DNA from: Ligula intestinalis
Taxonomy: Eukaryota; Platyhelminthes; Cestoda; Diphyllobothriidea; Diphyllobothriidae
DNA length: 64,000 bases
Direction: 5' to 3'
Assembly: GCA_036362985.1 (NCBI GenBank)
Contig: JAYGXS010000004.1
Span: 65,391,687-65,455,686, forward strand
The notes beneath the pieces were generated by a model, which did no database searches, had not been told where the DNA came from, and saw nothing but the letters and a program-made list of their open reading frames with translations. Of this stretch, positions 44,640-55,490 are shown one piece after another (positions within the stretch are counted from its first letter, which is position 1; each line of letters starts with the position of its first letter). The position numbers and the translations under genes were made by a program.

Positions 44640-45350
44640 ATCAGTATTTAACGCAAAGGGAAGGCTCAGTGCGACAATAAACCAAACAGATTTGACGTTT
44701 TGACTTAACAAAACACCAACCTGTTAGGCACCGCGCAAATATATTCAAATTTAATGCATAGGGAGATAAACAGAGCTATGCTTATACGCCAGGCGATTCT
44801 CCTTAAATGCTTAAATTAGTTCCAGTCGTATATTATATCTGTCATTTCACTTGTTCTTCTTAATACACCGCAGCATATTTATCGACAGTGTTCTCTGATT
44901 TCAGATACATTGACTGTCCTTCGCATTTGAAACAATAATCAGTAGTTCTTACCGTTCCTTAAAATAAAGAACATAAACCCAACGCATACGCATAACGGTA
45001 TTTTAAGTTAAGGCTTTGTAGCTGTCATCAAGGCTTTAAGTAAAATTGCATTCCTGGAAAATAATGCGCAGTAGCAATAACGTTCAGCTGAAAATTATGA
45101 ATTGTTAACGAAACTTAGGGTAACTAAGTGCTCTTATGTCCTTCGTATGTAGGACCGAATATCATTATAATTTAAATGTGTGCTCTAGAAGGTTTTCATA
45201 TTCGCGTATTTTGTCAAGCACTTGCCTCCATTTAAGCCTTCTCTGCCCTCGATTCATTGATGGTGGATCCTTGCAAAGGCCTACAATTCACCAGGCAAAA
45301 GATCAGATTCATCAAAACAAACTTTGATCCGATAAGTATGGGGAGACTTT
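44640..45350 (+). repeat. Repeat R copy, internally deleted
   Basis: 44640-45010 matches 42350-42700. 45180-45340 matches the distal segment (41070-41160), with the peptide traces HLSLLCPRFID and QRPTIHQAKD. The middle of the family is missing. Confidence 0.6.
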
Positions 45351-45592
45351 TTTGCGTAGTTACAAAACTAAGCCAAACTGCGAAGCCATTGTTTCTTTTT
45401 CATATAGCATGTTCGCAAAAAAAAGGCAGAAATTCTATTGGTGAGGACAAAATTTATCAAATCGGTGTTGGCAGAGTTAAATTTGCCAAGTTTCGTTTGA
45501 CACTTGACTCCCAGTGGGTTTAAATCCCACCAAAAATGCTGAGGTTTGAGAAGGCGATGACTTGATCGCTGGGACAATTCTTTTATTCGCCT

Positions 45593-45626
45593 GACGTTTC
45601 GACATCCGCCGCGGATTCATCATCAA
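45593..45626 (-). ncRNA. Hammerhead-like core, left of pair
   Basis: Minus strand: TTGATGA (only the first C of CUGANGA changed), ATCCG-CGG-CGGAT stem II, intact GAAACGTC. Flanks GUCU and AGGC can pair as stem I, with one G-U. Confidence 0.5.
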
Positions 45627-45688
45627 AGACCATAGCAGAAAGTAGTAGCACCCGCACCCGTTTCTGCGACCGCTTTCTGCTAATATCT

Positions 45689-45722
45689 CTGATGTTGAAT
45701 CCGCGATGGAAGTCAAAACGTC
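45689..45722 (+). ncRNA. Hammerhead-like core, right of pair
   Basis: Plus strand: CTGATGT (last A changed), ATCC-GCGAT-GGA stem II, then AAAACGTC (G of GAAA lost). More decayed than its partner. Confidence 0.4.
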
Positions 45723-45770
45723 AGATGAATCGAAGTATTGTTCCAGCAATTGAGTCGTCTTCTTATCAAT

Positions 45771-46060
45771 TGCTTCCTGGGACTCGTATGTTCGCTTGTA
45801 TTGGGAATTTAGTCGGGCTTGATGCGCTCCGATCGGTCCAATGATGGGAAGCGTTTACCCTTCGTGAGACCTTAACCTATTCGCAGATCCGGTTTCCGCA
45901 AAGATGTCTTGACAGTGACTTGATGCTAAGATTTTCACATTTTGACACGTGATTTGTGAAGACGTTGGTAGCACAGCAGGCATAATGTCTTAGCCTATTC
46001 TTCTTGCCTGGAGAAGACCCGGATTCGAACCAAAGCAACACCGTCCATCTCTCTATATAA
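45771..46060 (-). repeat. PLE terminal flank and SINE B-box trace
   Basis: 45730-45810 (minus) resembles 12565-12645 (AATACAAGCGAACA, CGAGTC, GGAAGCA). A B-box consensus GGTTCGAATCC occurs on the minus strand at 46018-46030, but I cannot find a matching A box, so only a SINE trace is claimed. Confidence 0.4.
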
Positions 46061-46734
46061 ACCGTTTTCATAAGGGACTGCACGTTTTATGTAGACCTCA
46101 GTAACAGTTTTCAGAGTACGTACGTCGGTAATCCATTTTATTTATGATTGGGTGCGAGGAAATTGCAAAAGAAATCGACTGTCTCTATGACCACGACCTT
46201 GCTAAAGAGTGATGATACTTTAAGTAAAAATATCACTATGATTCCTGGACCTCATATATTCACTTCTATTATTGTGTTTAAGTTCTGTAAATATTCCTAC
46301 TTTTAACTTGACAAGTCGATTCGGCAAACATATGTTTTCAGAAAGGTTTTGATTTAAACGTTGAGCAGAAGTGCAATTTATTAACTTATCAATGAAGACG
46401 CTGAAAACGAACGACATGATGAGAGACTTTATTCCAGGATATGCAATAAATAGTTATCCACTAATGGCAAAATGTACAAAATATTTTGACTAAAGACACG
46501 TTCTTTAAGTTGCTTTAAGTTTTATAGCTAACAAAATATTTAAATTTATTGTTCTAATTTATAGCTATTTTTGACGTCTACAGAACCTGGGGATTATCGA
46601 GAAAATTTGAGTTTCCTTAAAAATTACTTAGTACTTCTTATAGATCTTTTAAGTACTTAATATGCCTAATGCTGCTCATTATTATTTCTTAGTTTACGTA
46701 AGTGCGTTCTCGCTGGTATGCGAGAAATAATTAA
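46061..46734. other. AT-rich, no feature seen
   Basis: Unassigned sequence. Confidence 0.4.
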
Positions 46735-46870
46735 ACTTAGGCAAGTTGTTTGCAGGACTCGCAGGACTGTACGGGTTTCCTCAAACGGATAGCGTTTGCT
46801 TCTGCTTTTGCTAGCAAACGCTGACTCAGGGATCTGGGACCTTATATATCATCCGGAGGGCTTCTTCTAA
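46735..46870 (-). pseudogene. PLE-1 C-terminal scrap
   Basis: Minus strand, two frames: EEALRMIYKVPDP, then LSQRLLAKAEANAIRLRKPV. This is the C-terminal segment after the catalytic Glu (compare FRVIYK and RLLATAEATAIRL in other copies). Confidence 0.7.
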
Positions 46871-48594
46871 ACTGCTGAGAAAATCGTGTTTCCTTTTCTA
46901 AAATATCCTAAACATCCCCATTCTCTATAGTATGTTTTACAGTGCCATAATTCAGGGGAGTTATAGATGCATTCTTTTCCTATCGAAAGGTCGTTGCAAG
47001 TCAGTTCTTGTTGGCATCTCATAATGCTCGCACCTGGAAAACTCCCAGATAAATAAGAGGAGTTTTCGTTAACCTTTATTCCCTTGGCGAATTCAAAAAT
47101 CTTTTCTGAACGACACGCAAACCAGGTAATGCGTTCTGTTTGTTTTGTGGGAAACTAGAGTGGTTTTCCGATTCACGTTTCTAGTAATAACGATTGTGAT
47201 TTTGCAATTATTAATTTTCATAGACGATATTTTATAAGTCACGATGCTACCATTTAAAATGCCAACGAAATATGTTCAATAACTATTTCCCACATATAAC
47301 TCTTAAAATTTATACCATTCTCCTGTGGACTCTCCTTGCACAAAAACGTATGCAAAATAATTAGATAAGCTTTGCTTTTGTTTTTGTTTACTAAACGAGA
47401 TTTCCACACTAAACTTATGGCAAGTTGAATAATTCTAAGCATTTTGTAAATCACATATACTACTACTTTTTGCACTTATCTTTAATTTAATAGAACGTTA
47501 ATCGAATCTTTTTGAGTATTTAGAAACTATTTTGGTTAGTAGCTTTGTTTCTGAGCTTATAAAAAGCAATTTCAGATAAACACCAAAATCGGTTTAAAGT
47601 CGAGTATTTTTCTATCACTGTTGTAACAAATGTAAAAGTATGGGGTAAAGAAAAGAGACAAAAGACGACTAATGGTTACTTTACCAGTTTGTGCATGCCC
47701 TTGGGGTAGTTAACAAACAATAAACTTCAATTCTATTATAAAAAGCTCGGTTGAAGTCTATGGTAAACAAATGCTGAACTAAATCTTGAATGCTTACGTC
47801 ATGAAGCAGAAGAAACGGCAAATCCAAGTCTAGATTTTAACATTTCAGTTTCAGTTGAGGTAAGTTGAGTTCCTTTTATGGGCAGTTGCCGTTAATTATA
47901 ATGTTTTGGGAGGAATTTAAGACGTTAGTTTGTTTCACTTACGAGATTGTGAACTTTAAATGGTTCCCTACAAGCGTGTAGTTCAAGTTTACACACTAAA
48001 TCAACAGTACGTTAATTAACTTGGCCTCATGGATATCACGAAAGGTTAATGGGTTCATCGTTCTGTAAATCTTCACTGGTTTCCTACACAAACTATTTAT
48101 ATTACTGCCGGACTAAGCGGACAAACTGCAATATTTGCACAAAATGCGCATTGGTCAGCCGTGAATGATGTGATTGGTACAACTGCATACACAGATAAAT
48201 TTGAACATCGTGCAGAAGCTTGAATAGGAATTTGACAAATTCTGATTTCCTTCGCAGAAGTCGGAAGGCCTAACCAATTAGGCCTGAAAGGCCTGGATTT
48301 CCGCGGTCGTAGTAGGCCATAGGGCGCGCACAGCAATTTCGATGGATGTGAAATCAATTAATACGCACCCTAATGGGATTTTGATGTCAGTAAAGTAAAA
48401 AAAAATCTGGGGGCGGAAACAGAATTCACGTTAACAAATCTGACAAACTGTGACATTTAGACTTCGTACTAAAGTGGAAATAACTAGAAAAAGGAGAGAA
48501 TTATGAAGGGATTCCAGGGATGCATTAAAAAATCATCGAGGACAAAACCAAAAATTCAGGCCATTCATTATACAGAAGATTATTATGAGATCCC
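46871..48594. other. AT-rich, no feature seen
   Basis: 1.7 kb without recognisable domain. The 73-codon (47254-47475) and 86-codon (48097-48357) minus-strand frames have no motif. Confidence 0.4.
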
Positions 48595-48795
48595 CGCAAT
48601 TTTGAGGATTGTGTAAACAGCTAAATTTATTGTATCCATTAATTTCAAGAGTGCTCATCAGTTACTCACCCGCGTTGCGTAACGTGATTAACGTCAGTGA
48701 AAATAATAAATTGAATTCATACAGAAAAATCAATACAAAACAGCAAGGTCACAGGAAATGGCCAAGAGGCAATCAATAAAGTACGAAATTTACAA
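48595..48795 (+). repeat. MITE-like element, partial copy
   Basis: Left terminal repeat (CAATTTTGAGGATTGTGT, TGCTCATCAGTTACT) followed by the core in inverse orientation (GGCCAAGAGGCAATCAATAAAG) compared with the intact copy at 54935-55240. Confidence 0.6.
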
Positions 48796-48984
48796 CGCTG
48801 TGGGCAGCATAAACGCGTACCTTACGCTACCTGGAGGCAGCCTACATACGGTGGTTTAAACCCGACCAATGTAAACAATTGAAGCATGTGGTGAACCTAA
48901 CTCTGCCGTGGTAACACCAGTGCCCTGTTTACACATTCCCCTCCTCGTCTTTTTGCCTTGGACGTTTTATCCCCAGTTTTTGCT
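48796..48984. other. No feature seen
   Basis: Short unassigned spacer. Confidence 0.4.
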
Positions 48985-49087
48985 GTCGACAGCGTTTTAC
49001 CTTACTTACTTTATTGATTGCCTCTTGGCCACTTCCACTGACCTTGCTGTTTTATATCGATTTTTCTGAATGCATTTAATTTTATCG
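48985..49087 (+). repeat. MITE-like element core, split by PLE-2
   Basis: Core CTTTATTGATTGCCTCTTGG as in 55045-55075. Its right half and terminal repeat resume at about 50915-51060, after the PLE-2 plus telomere-like insertion. Confidence 0.6.
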
Positions 49088-50195
49088 GTTTCATCATTCT
49101 CCAAAGAAGAAGAAGACGAAGGTTCAAGGACATGGACCGAGTTATATTGGGACTGACATTTCGGACACTGGCTTGTTTCCACCGTCGGAGAAACGTGGTG
49201 GCTGTTCCTGCGTGCCGGGACTGTTTCAGCCCTGCTGCATGCCCGTTATTAAATCCGAGCTCAACGCACGAACTTTCACCTGCTTGTTCGCTGCTGACTG
49301 TCCGTGAGATTGACCACTGGGGGGCTCGTGTGACCTTTGTCCCCTCTGCGGCTGTCGTAATTGTTGGCGCATTGGCCTGTCCCTCATCCACCGGCCGACT
49401 AATCACTTGTTGCTGCCCGCATGAGTTCGTGTCAACCTTGTGTGTGCGGTAGCGGTCCACGCTGGTCACCTGGTCCCTGGCCGACCCCTCACCTATCTTC
49501 CGCTGATCTCGGTTCTACTCCACGCTTGTGTCTTCTTCGCCGTCCTGTTGGCCTTGTTCTAACTGACTCGAGCCGTTTGCGTACCGCTTGGTAAGCAGGA
49601 TGAAGGTCTATGGCTCTGTTAAGTGTGCCAGTCGAAGACCAACTTTCCAACAGGAGTCTAGCCATCTTGTCATTGGCTCGGCCTATTACCTTTACATTGT
49701 CGAAAGTGAAGGTGTGCTTCTTCTGCCGTACGTGTTCATACACCATAGACAGTTTATCCTCGCGGTTGATTGCGCGCTTATGCTCATGCAACCTGATGCC
49801 AAGGCGTCTGCCTGTTTCACCGACATACCTTGCATCGCAGTTTTGACATTGTATGCTTTAGACCACGGCTGACTGTTCTGTCGACGGTAGCTGGTCTTTG
49901 GGCCTCATTATCTGCTGTCTGATGGTTGATTCCGGCTTGTGAGCCACACCAATCCCGAAGGGCTTCAGGATTCTTGCAGTCGCCTCGGATACGTTCTGCA
50001 CATAAGGGATAGCGAGCCAAAACTTGGGGCCTTCTCTTTTCGACCGCTCAAGATGGGGCTTCTTAAGACACTTGCGTATGAAGGACTTTCGATAACCGTT
50101 GGCTTCAAAGAGAACATGCAAGTATTTAACCTCCTTCGGCAAAAGTTTCCTTGGTAGTGGTCTCGGATACAGCAGGCCATAGGTTTTTGTCATAC
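49088..50195 (-). mobile_element. PLE-2 copy with 3' UTR
   Basis: A 5'-truncated PLE reading from 50195 to 49088 on the minus strand: linker, GIY-YIG domain, 3'-untranslated region, then a degenerate hammerhead-like core (about 49190-49152, CGACGG and GAAATGTC). The terminal GATGATGAAACC/CTCCAAAGAAGAAGAAGAC block at 49066-49103 recurs inverted at 50881-50915, beyond the telomere-like array. This gives inverted ends as in PLE-1. Confidence 0.8.
49489..50193 (-). pseudogene. PLE-2 linker and GIY-YIG endonuclease
   Basis: Reading on the minus strand: a 111-codon frame (50193-49858) with WLAIPYVQNVSEATARILKP, FGIGVAHKPESTIRQQIM and RPKDQLPSTEQSAVV. A shift then leads to VYSIQCQNCDARYVGETGRR (clear GIY-YIG) and the 100-codon frame 49791-49489: MHEHKRAINREDKL (R-x-x-E-H equivalent), HTFTFDNVKVIGR, ARLLLESWSSTGTLNRAIDL (catalytic Glu in LLESW) and PAYQAVRKRLESV. 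Apart from one frame change near 49860-49800 the endonuclease is close to intact. No RT in this copy. Confidence 0.9.
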
Positions 50196-50519
50196 GCTAA
50201 CCGTGAGAATGGGGTTTTTTATGAGTTGGTAAAACTGATTTACTAAAAAAGGATTTTGTGTAAATATGTAAAAAAAAGTCCTAAAATTTTGTCGAAATAA
50301 TTTAATGCCTAATGGCTATATGTCGATGGCGTTGGGTGCGTAACTCTAAAGAAGGCGCGAAAAACAAATCGAGATCGAATTAAGCTCGAATCGAGCTCGA
50401 ATTGTCGTCGACAAACGTGGAAATGTGGAATTTTATTCCGAAAATTATCCTTTGCTCAAAACCCAGTAATAATGGAATTTTTGGAGACTTCTTGTAATAT
50501 TAAGCTGAAACTTCGGGCT
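50196..50519. other. Short unassigned sequence
   Basis: Includes a small internal repeat of GAATTAAGCTCGAATCGAGC type near 50378-50405. Nothing else recognised. Confidence 0.4.
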
Positions 50520-50880
50520 TATTATATACGATATCACAATCCCACCCTCAACCTAATCATAACCCTTACCCATCCCTGTCCTTAACTCAACACTAATCCT
50601 TACCCTATAACTTACCGTAAATCGTAACCCTTACCCCAACCCTAACCCTTACCCTAACACTTACCCTCATCCTACCCCTTGCCCTAACATTAACCCTTAC
50701 CATAACCCTAATCCTAAACTCATACCCTTACCCGAACCCCTAACGTAAACTAACACTAACCCCTAACCCTTACACTAAACCTTACCCTAACCCTAATTGT
50801 CACCCCTAACCCTAACCCTTACCCCAACCCTAAACCTAATCCTTTCCCTAACCCTTACCCTAGCACTTACCCCAACCTTT
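50520..50880 (-). repeat. Telomere-like degenerate (TTAGGG)n array
   Basis: About 345 bp of CCCTAA-like units on the plus strand (CCCTAACCCTTACC and variants such as CCCTTAC, CCCCAAC), hence TTAGGG-like on the minus strand. TTAGGG is the usual animal and flatworm telomere unit. The array is degenerate, so it is old or was copied by an error-prone process. It sits at the 5' side of a minus-strand PLE, with the G-rich strand running towards the PLE. Confidence 0.85.
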
Positions 50881-51060
50881 GTCTTCTTCTTCTTTGGAGG
50901 ATGATGAAACCGATAAGATATCTGGACCTCAAATCTTTGCGCACTCAATTTTGTTTTTTTCTCTGATGTTATTCACGTTAAGCAACGCGGGGAAGCAACT
51001 GATGGGCACTCTCGAATACAATACATTTTGCTGTTTACACAATCTTCAAAATTGCACCAG
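50881..51060 (+). repeat. PLE-2 inverted end and MITE-like right end
   Basis: 50881-50915 is the inverse of the PLE-2 terminal block (49066-49103). 50965-51060 is the right terminal repeat of the MITE-like element (TGATGTTATTCACGTTA, AAGCAACTGATG, ATTTTGCTGTTTACACAATC). Confidence 0.6.
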
Positions 51061-51114
51061 GGAAAAGAAGCTTTAAAAATCCCCGCAGTTACCTAGAGTA
51101 AAAGGGAAGTAGAT

Positions 51115-51345
51115 TTAGTGTTGGCAGTCTGCTTTTTACTAGATGCTTGTTCCCAGCCCTATAACCATTTTCGTCACTCACCTCTGAAGCTTCTTGAAGG
51201 CGGTATAATCCTTCACAGTCCAGGGTCTCCATGCCTGTATAGCGAATTCCAGGTGCGGCCGAACGAAGCCTTCAAATATCTTGAAAAAGCGTCTCTTTTT
51301 TACAAACCCCATAAAGACTCGCCTAATCAGTTGCAATAGAGATAT
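51115..51345 (-). pseudogene. CR1 C-terminal fragment
   Basis: Minus strand FFKIFEGFVRPHLEFAIQAW then RPWTVKDYTAFKKLQR and a weaker VTKMVIGLGTS trace. Same region as FVRTHLEYGIQVWRPW in the CR1 at 11.7 kb. Truncated on both sides. Confidence 0.75.
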
Positions 51346-52354
51346 CCAATATGCGCATGCAAACGTACACTCAGCTACAGTAAATAAGCTTAACTGCATA
51401 ACCTACAAGTTTTACTCATGGTCTTAGATCCCGGTCACTTACATGATGCATCAAAAGACACTGATTCCAATGCGATTCAATAACCGAGGCGGTAGGAGTA
51501 ACTCGTGGGGCGGGTGAGGAACGGGCACCTGATTTTAAGGGAGAGGAAGGGTGGGGCATGTTAGGAGCAAATTAGATCGCAATATTTCTGTAAAATAAAA
51601 AGTTACGAAGGTAAGTTCGGGCTCGTACGCAGACCTCGGGCGTGGACACTGAAGAACGCTTTAATATCATCGCTAACCCCACAATGGACCAATGGCGAGC
51701 GCGTGTGTGTTGGGTGGTGTGCCCTGACCTCAAGTACGGTCAGGGAGGTCCAATTTTAGTTGTAACGCCAATCCCCAAATGTAATAAAGGCGAATAAGCG
51801 AAGAAGTTGGGAAGATTGTGTAAATTCACCCTACCTAAAATTTGTGAGTTAGCGGTTTTTCCTGCGGTTAATGTTAAAATCATTTATCTAGTATGGTGAC
51901 TTAAATGGTTAGTGTATAGGGCTGCCTTCCGAGCACCCCCCTGCAGTTCAATATCCTCATACAATCCCTCCTGAATGGACGGCCAGTGTGCAGAAACAAG
52001 ATGTTTTGGGAAATTCAGCCTACTTAAAATCTGTAAGTAGGTGGGTATAATACATAAGTCCTTATTTGACCTCAATAGGTACTCTCACCACCGAGACCTA
52101 CCGAGTTCACTCGAAGGTAGTGACAGCAGTCTAAAGGCATGGCAGGCATAAATGCAGTGCACAAGTTAGGGGGTGTGGTTGGTCCATCATCACACAGTTA
52201 CTAAAATAAGTAAACTTAGATGCTTGTACTTTGTGTGACAACTGCCTCATCGCTCGCATCCATTGATGGTCACAATTACGTAAGCGGCGCCGTCAACTGC
52301 AGTGTTCATCATTCGGTGGTTCGCCTCAAAAGCACTGCCAGTTGAAAGAGTAGT
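51346..52354. other. No feature seen
   Basis: 1 kb of unassigned, moderately GC-rich sequence. Confidence 0.4.
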
Positions 52355-52690
52355 ATAGGCAGATAATATTCCTGGAATAGACAAAGGTGATTGGAATGGC
52401 CATTTCTGGCTTTTTAGCCGTCGTCAGCCAGTCATGTCCAGACCCAACTGGTGCACCATCCGAGCTTCGAACTCGCAACCTTTTCGAGCCGAGTTTAACG
52501 CTCTAAACATTGAGCCACGGGCTGGTTTTCCTGTCGGTTTAAGTCGGGGATATTGACACTCGTTGATTAACCTTCGCCTAACCCCTAATGGAATTCATCT
52601 GTCTCGCTCTGCCCTGGGCCTTGACAGAAGCTCTGAAATCCCTAGCGCTGTTAATATAGGCAGATAATATTGCTGGCAAGACCACGAGCT
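52355..52690 (-). repeat. tRNA-derived SINE and separate body fragment
   Basis: Minus-strand head at about 52525-52430 with A box CGTGGCTCAATGTTTAGAGCG and B-box region GGTTGCGAGTTCGAAGCTC, the best tRNA-like module in the window, then the tail to about 52360. 52590-52690 is a body/tail fragment (CATCTGTCTCGCTCTG, CTTGACAGAAGCTCTGAAAT) in the other order, as on the far side of the composite elements. Confidence 0.7.
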
Positions 52691-52699
52691 CGTGGCTTA

Positions 52700-53244
52700 A
52701 TGATTGGGGCCTTAAACTGTGATCGCAAAAAAGAGGCACCCGTAAGTCCTTTTTAACGTCGGCGTAAGTGAACCCCGCTTTGATTGGCATCGTAGGATTA
52801 GGCATCGCCCTACTCTGGCGAAAGTGTCAACGAACGGCACCTGACAGCCGGAATGAAGACTTTTTAGTTGATTATCTATTAGATGTTTATCAAAACAGTA
52901 TCCGCATCAAAGTTCGAGCTTTTATGAAATATTTTCGACAGATTGATCCTACTCCCTCCGTATTTTCTTGTTTGGAAAGAACGTAATTTGCTTTGTAAAT
53001 GACCATGCAGCGTTTCATTGTGTAGGCTAGGTCCGTGAACGAAACTACAAGGAATGATGCCATAAAACTGAACATGCTGGTTTATGTTGGTATGGACATT
53101 ATTTGAATCTTTGCATAAGATATTCGCATACACTTCATTGAATGAACATGCTTTTTTTTTCTCCAAAAGCGGCAATGGATCGCTTCTGAGTTTAAATTGC
53201 ATAAAGTTACAAACTTCATCGTTAACAATAAATTCCGAATACAT
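52700..53244 (-). repeat. Repeat C, copy 2
   Basis: Inverse match of 22869-23335. Contains the ungapped 61-codon frame 53075-52890 (minus). The opposite-strand frame that is open in copy 1 (MKYFPQIDP type) is broken here by a stop after FSCLERT. Confidence 0.55.
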
Positions 53245-53334
53245 GTTTTGCGCCTAACTTGCGTCCTGTTTTGTGATGAGTCGGTTAATGGAAACAGCGC
53301 GTGAACGCCTTACTTAATGTTAGGATTCTCTATT

Positions 53335-53995
53335 CAGAAGTACAAGAAGATGCCATCACTGGAAGACGAATTTTATTTTCTTGACGTTTCGGATTCTGTC
53401 AAGAATCCTTAATCATGGGAAACCGTAGAATGTTATGAGACATGCGCAGATTTGGGTGATACATGCACAGATTGCGCACCAATTACGAGACCAAGCGGTG
53501 GTCACAGCAGCTGATAATTATGGTACGTATGCGAAAGGCCACTTAGAGCTATAAATATCGCGCAATCTGTGCATGTATTATCCAAATCTGCGCATATCGC
53601 ACATGATTCTACGGTTTCGCATGATAAAGGATCCTCGGCAGACGTTAGTGAAATTTCATCCGACCCCTAACGGATCTCATCTGTCCCGCTCTGTCTAGGG
53701 CTTCGACAAGGGCCCTGACAGCCGTAGCAGCTGGCAGTTTAGGCAGATAGTAATGCTGGCAAAGAAATGGGAGACAGAAATGACCATTTCTGGCTTAGTG
53801 GCCGTCAGCAGTTAGACAACGAACTCGTGGCTCAAGGCTCAGGACGTTTGACTCTGATCAAAGGGGTTGCGAGATCGAGACTCGGGCGGGACAGCACTTG
53901 TGTCTGGGTATGACTGGCTGACGACGGCTAATAAGCAAGAAATGGCCGGTACAGTCTCCCTGGTCTTTGCCGACAATATTATCTCCCTATACTAC
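53335..53995 (+). mobile_element. Composite tRNA/foldback element, copy 2
   Basis: Plus strand: left end with hammerhead-like core (53393-53416), foldback palindrome (53410-53625), SINE body (GACCCCTAACGGATCTCATC), tail, tRNA-like module (about 53825-53900, GTGGCTCAAGGCTCAGGACG) and inverted tail to about 53995. It is collinear with the minus-strand reading of 19050-18430. It lacks the far inverted end present in copy 1. Confidence 0.6.
53393..53416 (-). ncRNA. Hammerhead-like core of composite copy 2
   Basis: Minus strand: ATGATTA, a perfect 7-bp GGATTCT-TGAC-AGAATCC hairpin, GAAACGTC. Two substitutions in the CUGANGA block make activity uncertain; the hairpin and GAAACGUC are intact. Confidence 0.4.
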
Positions 53996-54934
53996 TTTTC
54001 AACTTGCAGTACTCGTTTTTACTCCCACTGGACACGCGTGGCTACCTTACAAATGCCCAAACGTTTAGCAGGAAATAAAAGCCTGATTTGATGGAATACA
54101 GGTCGTAGAAACAGGATTCAAGCAACTACTGAGGTGTCAAGTGGATTTCGATCTCACCGAACACTGCGAAACAACTGCTTTTCTCTGCTCAACAGGCAAA
54201 CAAAATTTTGTGATCGAGCATTCTGCTTCCAAAATATTTCCTTGAACTCGCCTTCCATGTGTTTTTGATCCTACTTTTCCTAAGCGGAAGATGTCTGCAC
54301 TTCAAAGGACCCATTTAATCAGGCGGCTGTGCCTCGCAGCTTTTCAAACCTTGCTGCCAGCCATATCATTAATCAATCAAGAGTACTTTTCATAGCACTC
54401 GTAAGCAACATTTTGGATACATTTCAATCTCTAAAGTTGATGTGCGGCTCCAGAATGTGTTTGTTTTTATTATAATCTACGCCGAAAGACAGTCTGATAT
54501 TGAAGAATACGTGATTAATCTCACATCGCTGTATTTGTGGCTCATTTTTATTTTTCCTCTGCGAAAGGAAACTCCCTGATAATGTAGTTAGCCACTGATT
54601 CTAGTAGATCAGCACTCTAGTCTCGTAGGAGAAATAAGACTTGTCCATCTTAGTACACTACGTTTTTTGGCGTATGTAAAGTAATATCTGAAAGGGGTAA
54701 GCCATGACTATAGACAGTGGTAGATTGTGGTTTATTGTGAAGCAACCACCAAAAACAAACAGCTAACATAAAAGATCGTGTGGTTAATGTTTTTCGTATT
54801 ACAATGTCCTTACTCTCTTTCGTTAATAGATTCCGATCGCTAAAGCATTCACCTTCAGGAAAGGATGAGAAAAACTGATGCAATCCTTGTTGTGCACTGT
54901 TCTTTGTTTCTCATTGTTTAAAGCTTGTTTCACT
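53996..54934. other. No feature seen
   Basis: Unassigned sequence; a 77-codon minus-strand frame (54650-54883) is unrecognised. Confidence 0.4.
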
Positions 54935-55240
54935 TGGTGCAATTTTGAAGATTGTGTTAACAGCAAAATTTATTGGATCCGTTTGCTTCGAGTGCTCATC
55001 AGTTGCTTCATCTCGTTGCGTGACGTGAATAACGACAGCGTTTTAACTTTCTTACTTTATTGATTGCCTCTTGGCCGTTTCCTGTGAATTTGCTGTTTTC
55101 ATCGATTTTTCTACATTAATTTAATTTTGTATTGTGCCTGATGTTATTCACGTTATGCTACGAGAGGAAGCAACTGATGAGTACTCTCGAAATTAATGGA
55201 CCCAATGAATTTTGCTGTTCACACAATCTCAAAATTTCCC
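54935..55240. mobile_element. Foldback/MITE-like element, intact copy
   Basis: About 300 bp with inverted terminal repeats of about 93 bp (54940-55032 and 55140-55237), sharing GATTGTGT-AACAGCAAAATT, CTCATCAGTTGCTTC and ACGTGAATAA blocks at roughly 80% identity by eye. The core of about 105 bp is shared with 48985-49087. No protein is encoded. Confidence 0.7.
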
Positions 55241-55445
55241 ACTGTCCTAACCTGTTTGACAGAATAGGCTCCCCTTCTAATTTCTCTTGGCCCAAACTGG
55301 CCACATTTCGTCTAACTTGACTTTTTTGACATTAGATCCAAGAAGCTGACTTCTACTTACATAAGAAGTCCAGATTAACTTCTGACCGAATAATCAAAAT
55401 AATTGAGAGGAAGATCCAATCGCTGGACGACACTTTTATTGACCT

Positions 55446-55479
55446 AACTTTTCGGCATCCATCGCAGATTCTTCATCAG
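55446..55479 (-). ncRNA. Hammerhead-like core, isolated PLE end
   Basis: Minus strand: CTGATGA intact, ATC-TGCGAT-GGAT hairpin, GAAA intact, then AGTT instead of CGTC. Flanks GUCU and AGGU can pair as stem I. The cleavage triplet is altered. Surrounding sequence 55405-55445 is PLE terminal repeat (AAGATCCAATCGCTGGACGA); no coding remnant is attached. Confidence 0.45.
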
Positions 55480-55490
55480 AGACATAAGCA

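Larger units (their letters stand above)
45545..45770. repeat. Head-to-head PLE terminal repeats (palindrome)
   Basis: Two copies of about 110 bp of a PLE terminal repeat in opposite orientation, meeting at AGCAGAAAG...CTTTCTGCT (45626-45681). Each contains a hammerhead-like core (45593-45626 minus; 45689-45722 plus). No coding sequence lies between them. It could be a minimal non-autonomous unit or the remains of an inverted pair of truncated elements. Confidence 0.6.

Noticed and set aside
46018..46030. Perfect B-box (GGTTCGAATCC) on the minus strand
   Set aside because: No A box at the expected distance, so it is not called as a tRNA or a full SINE.
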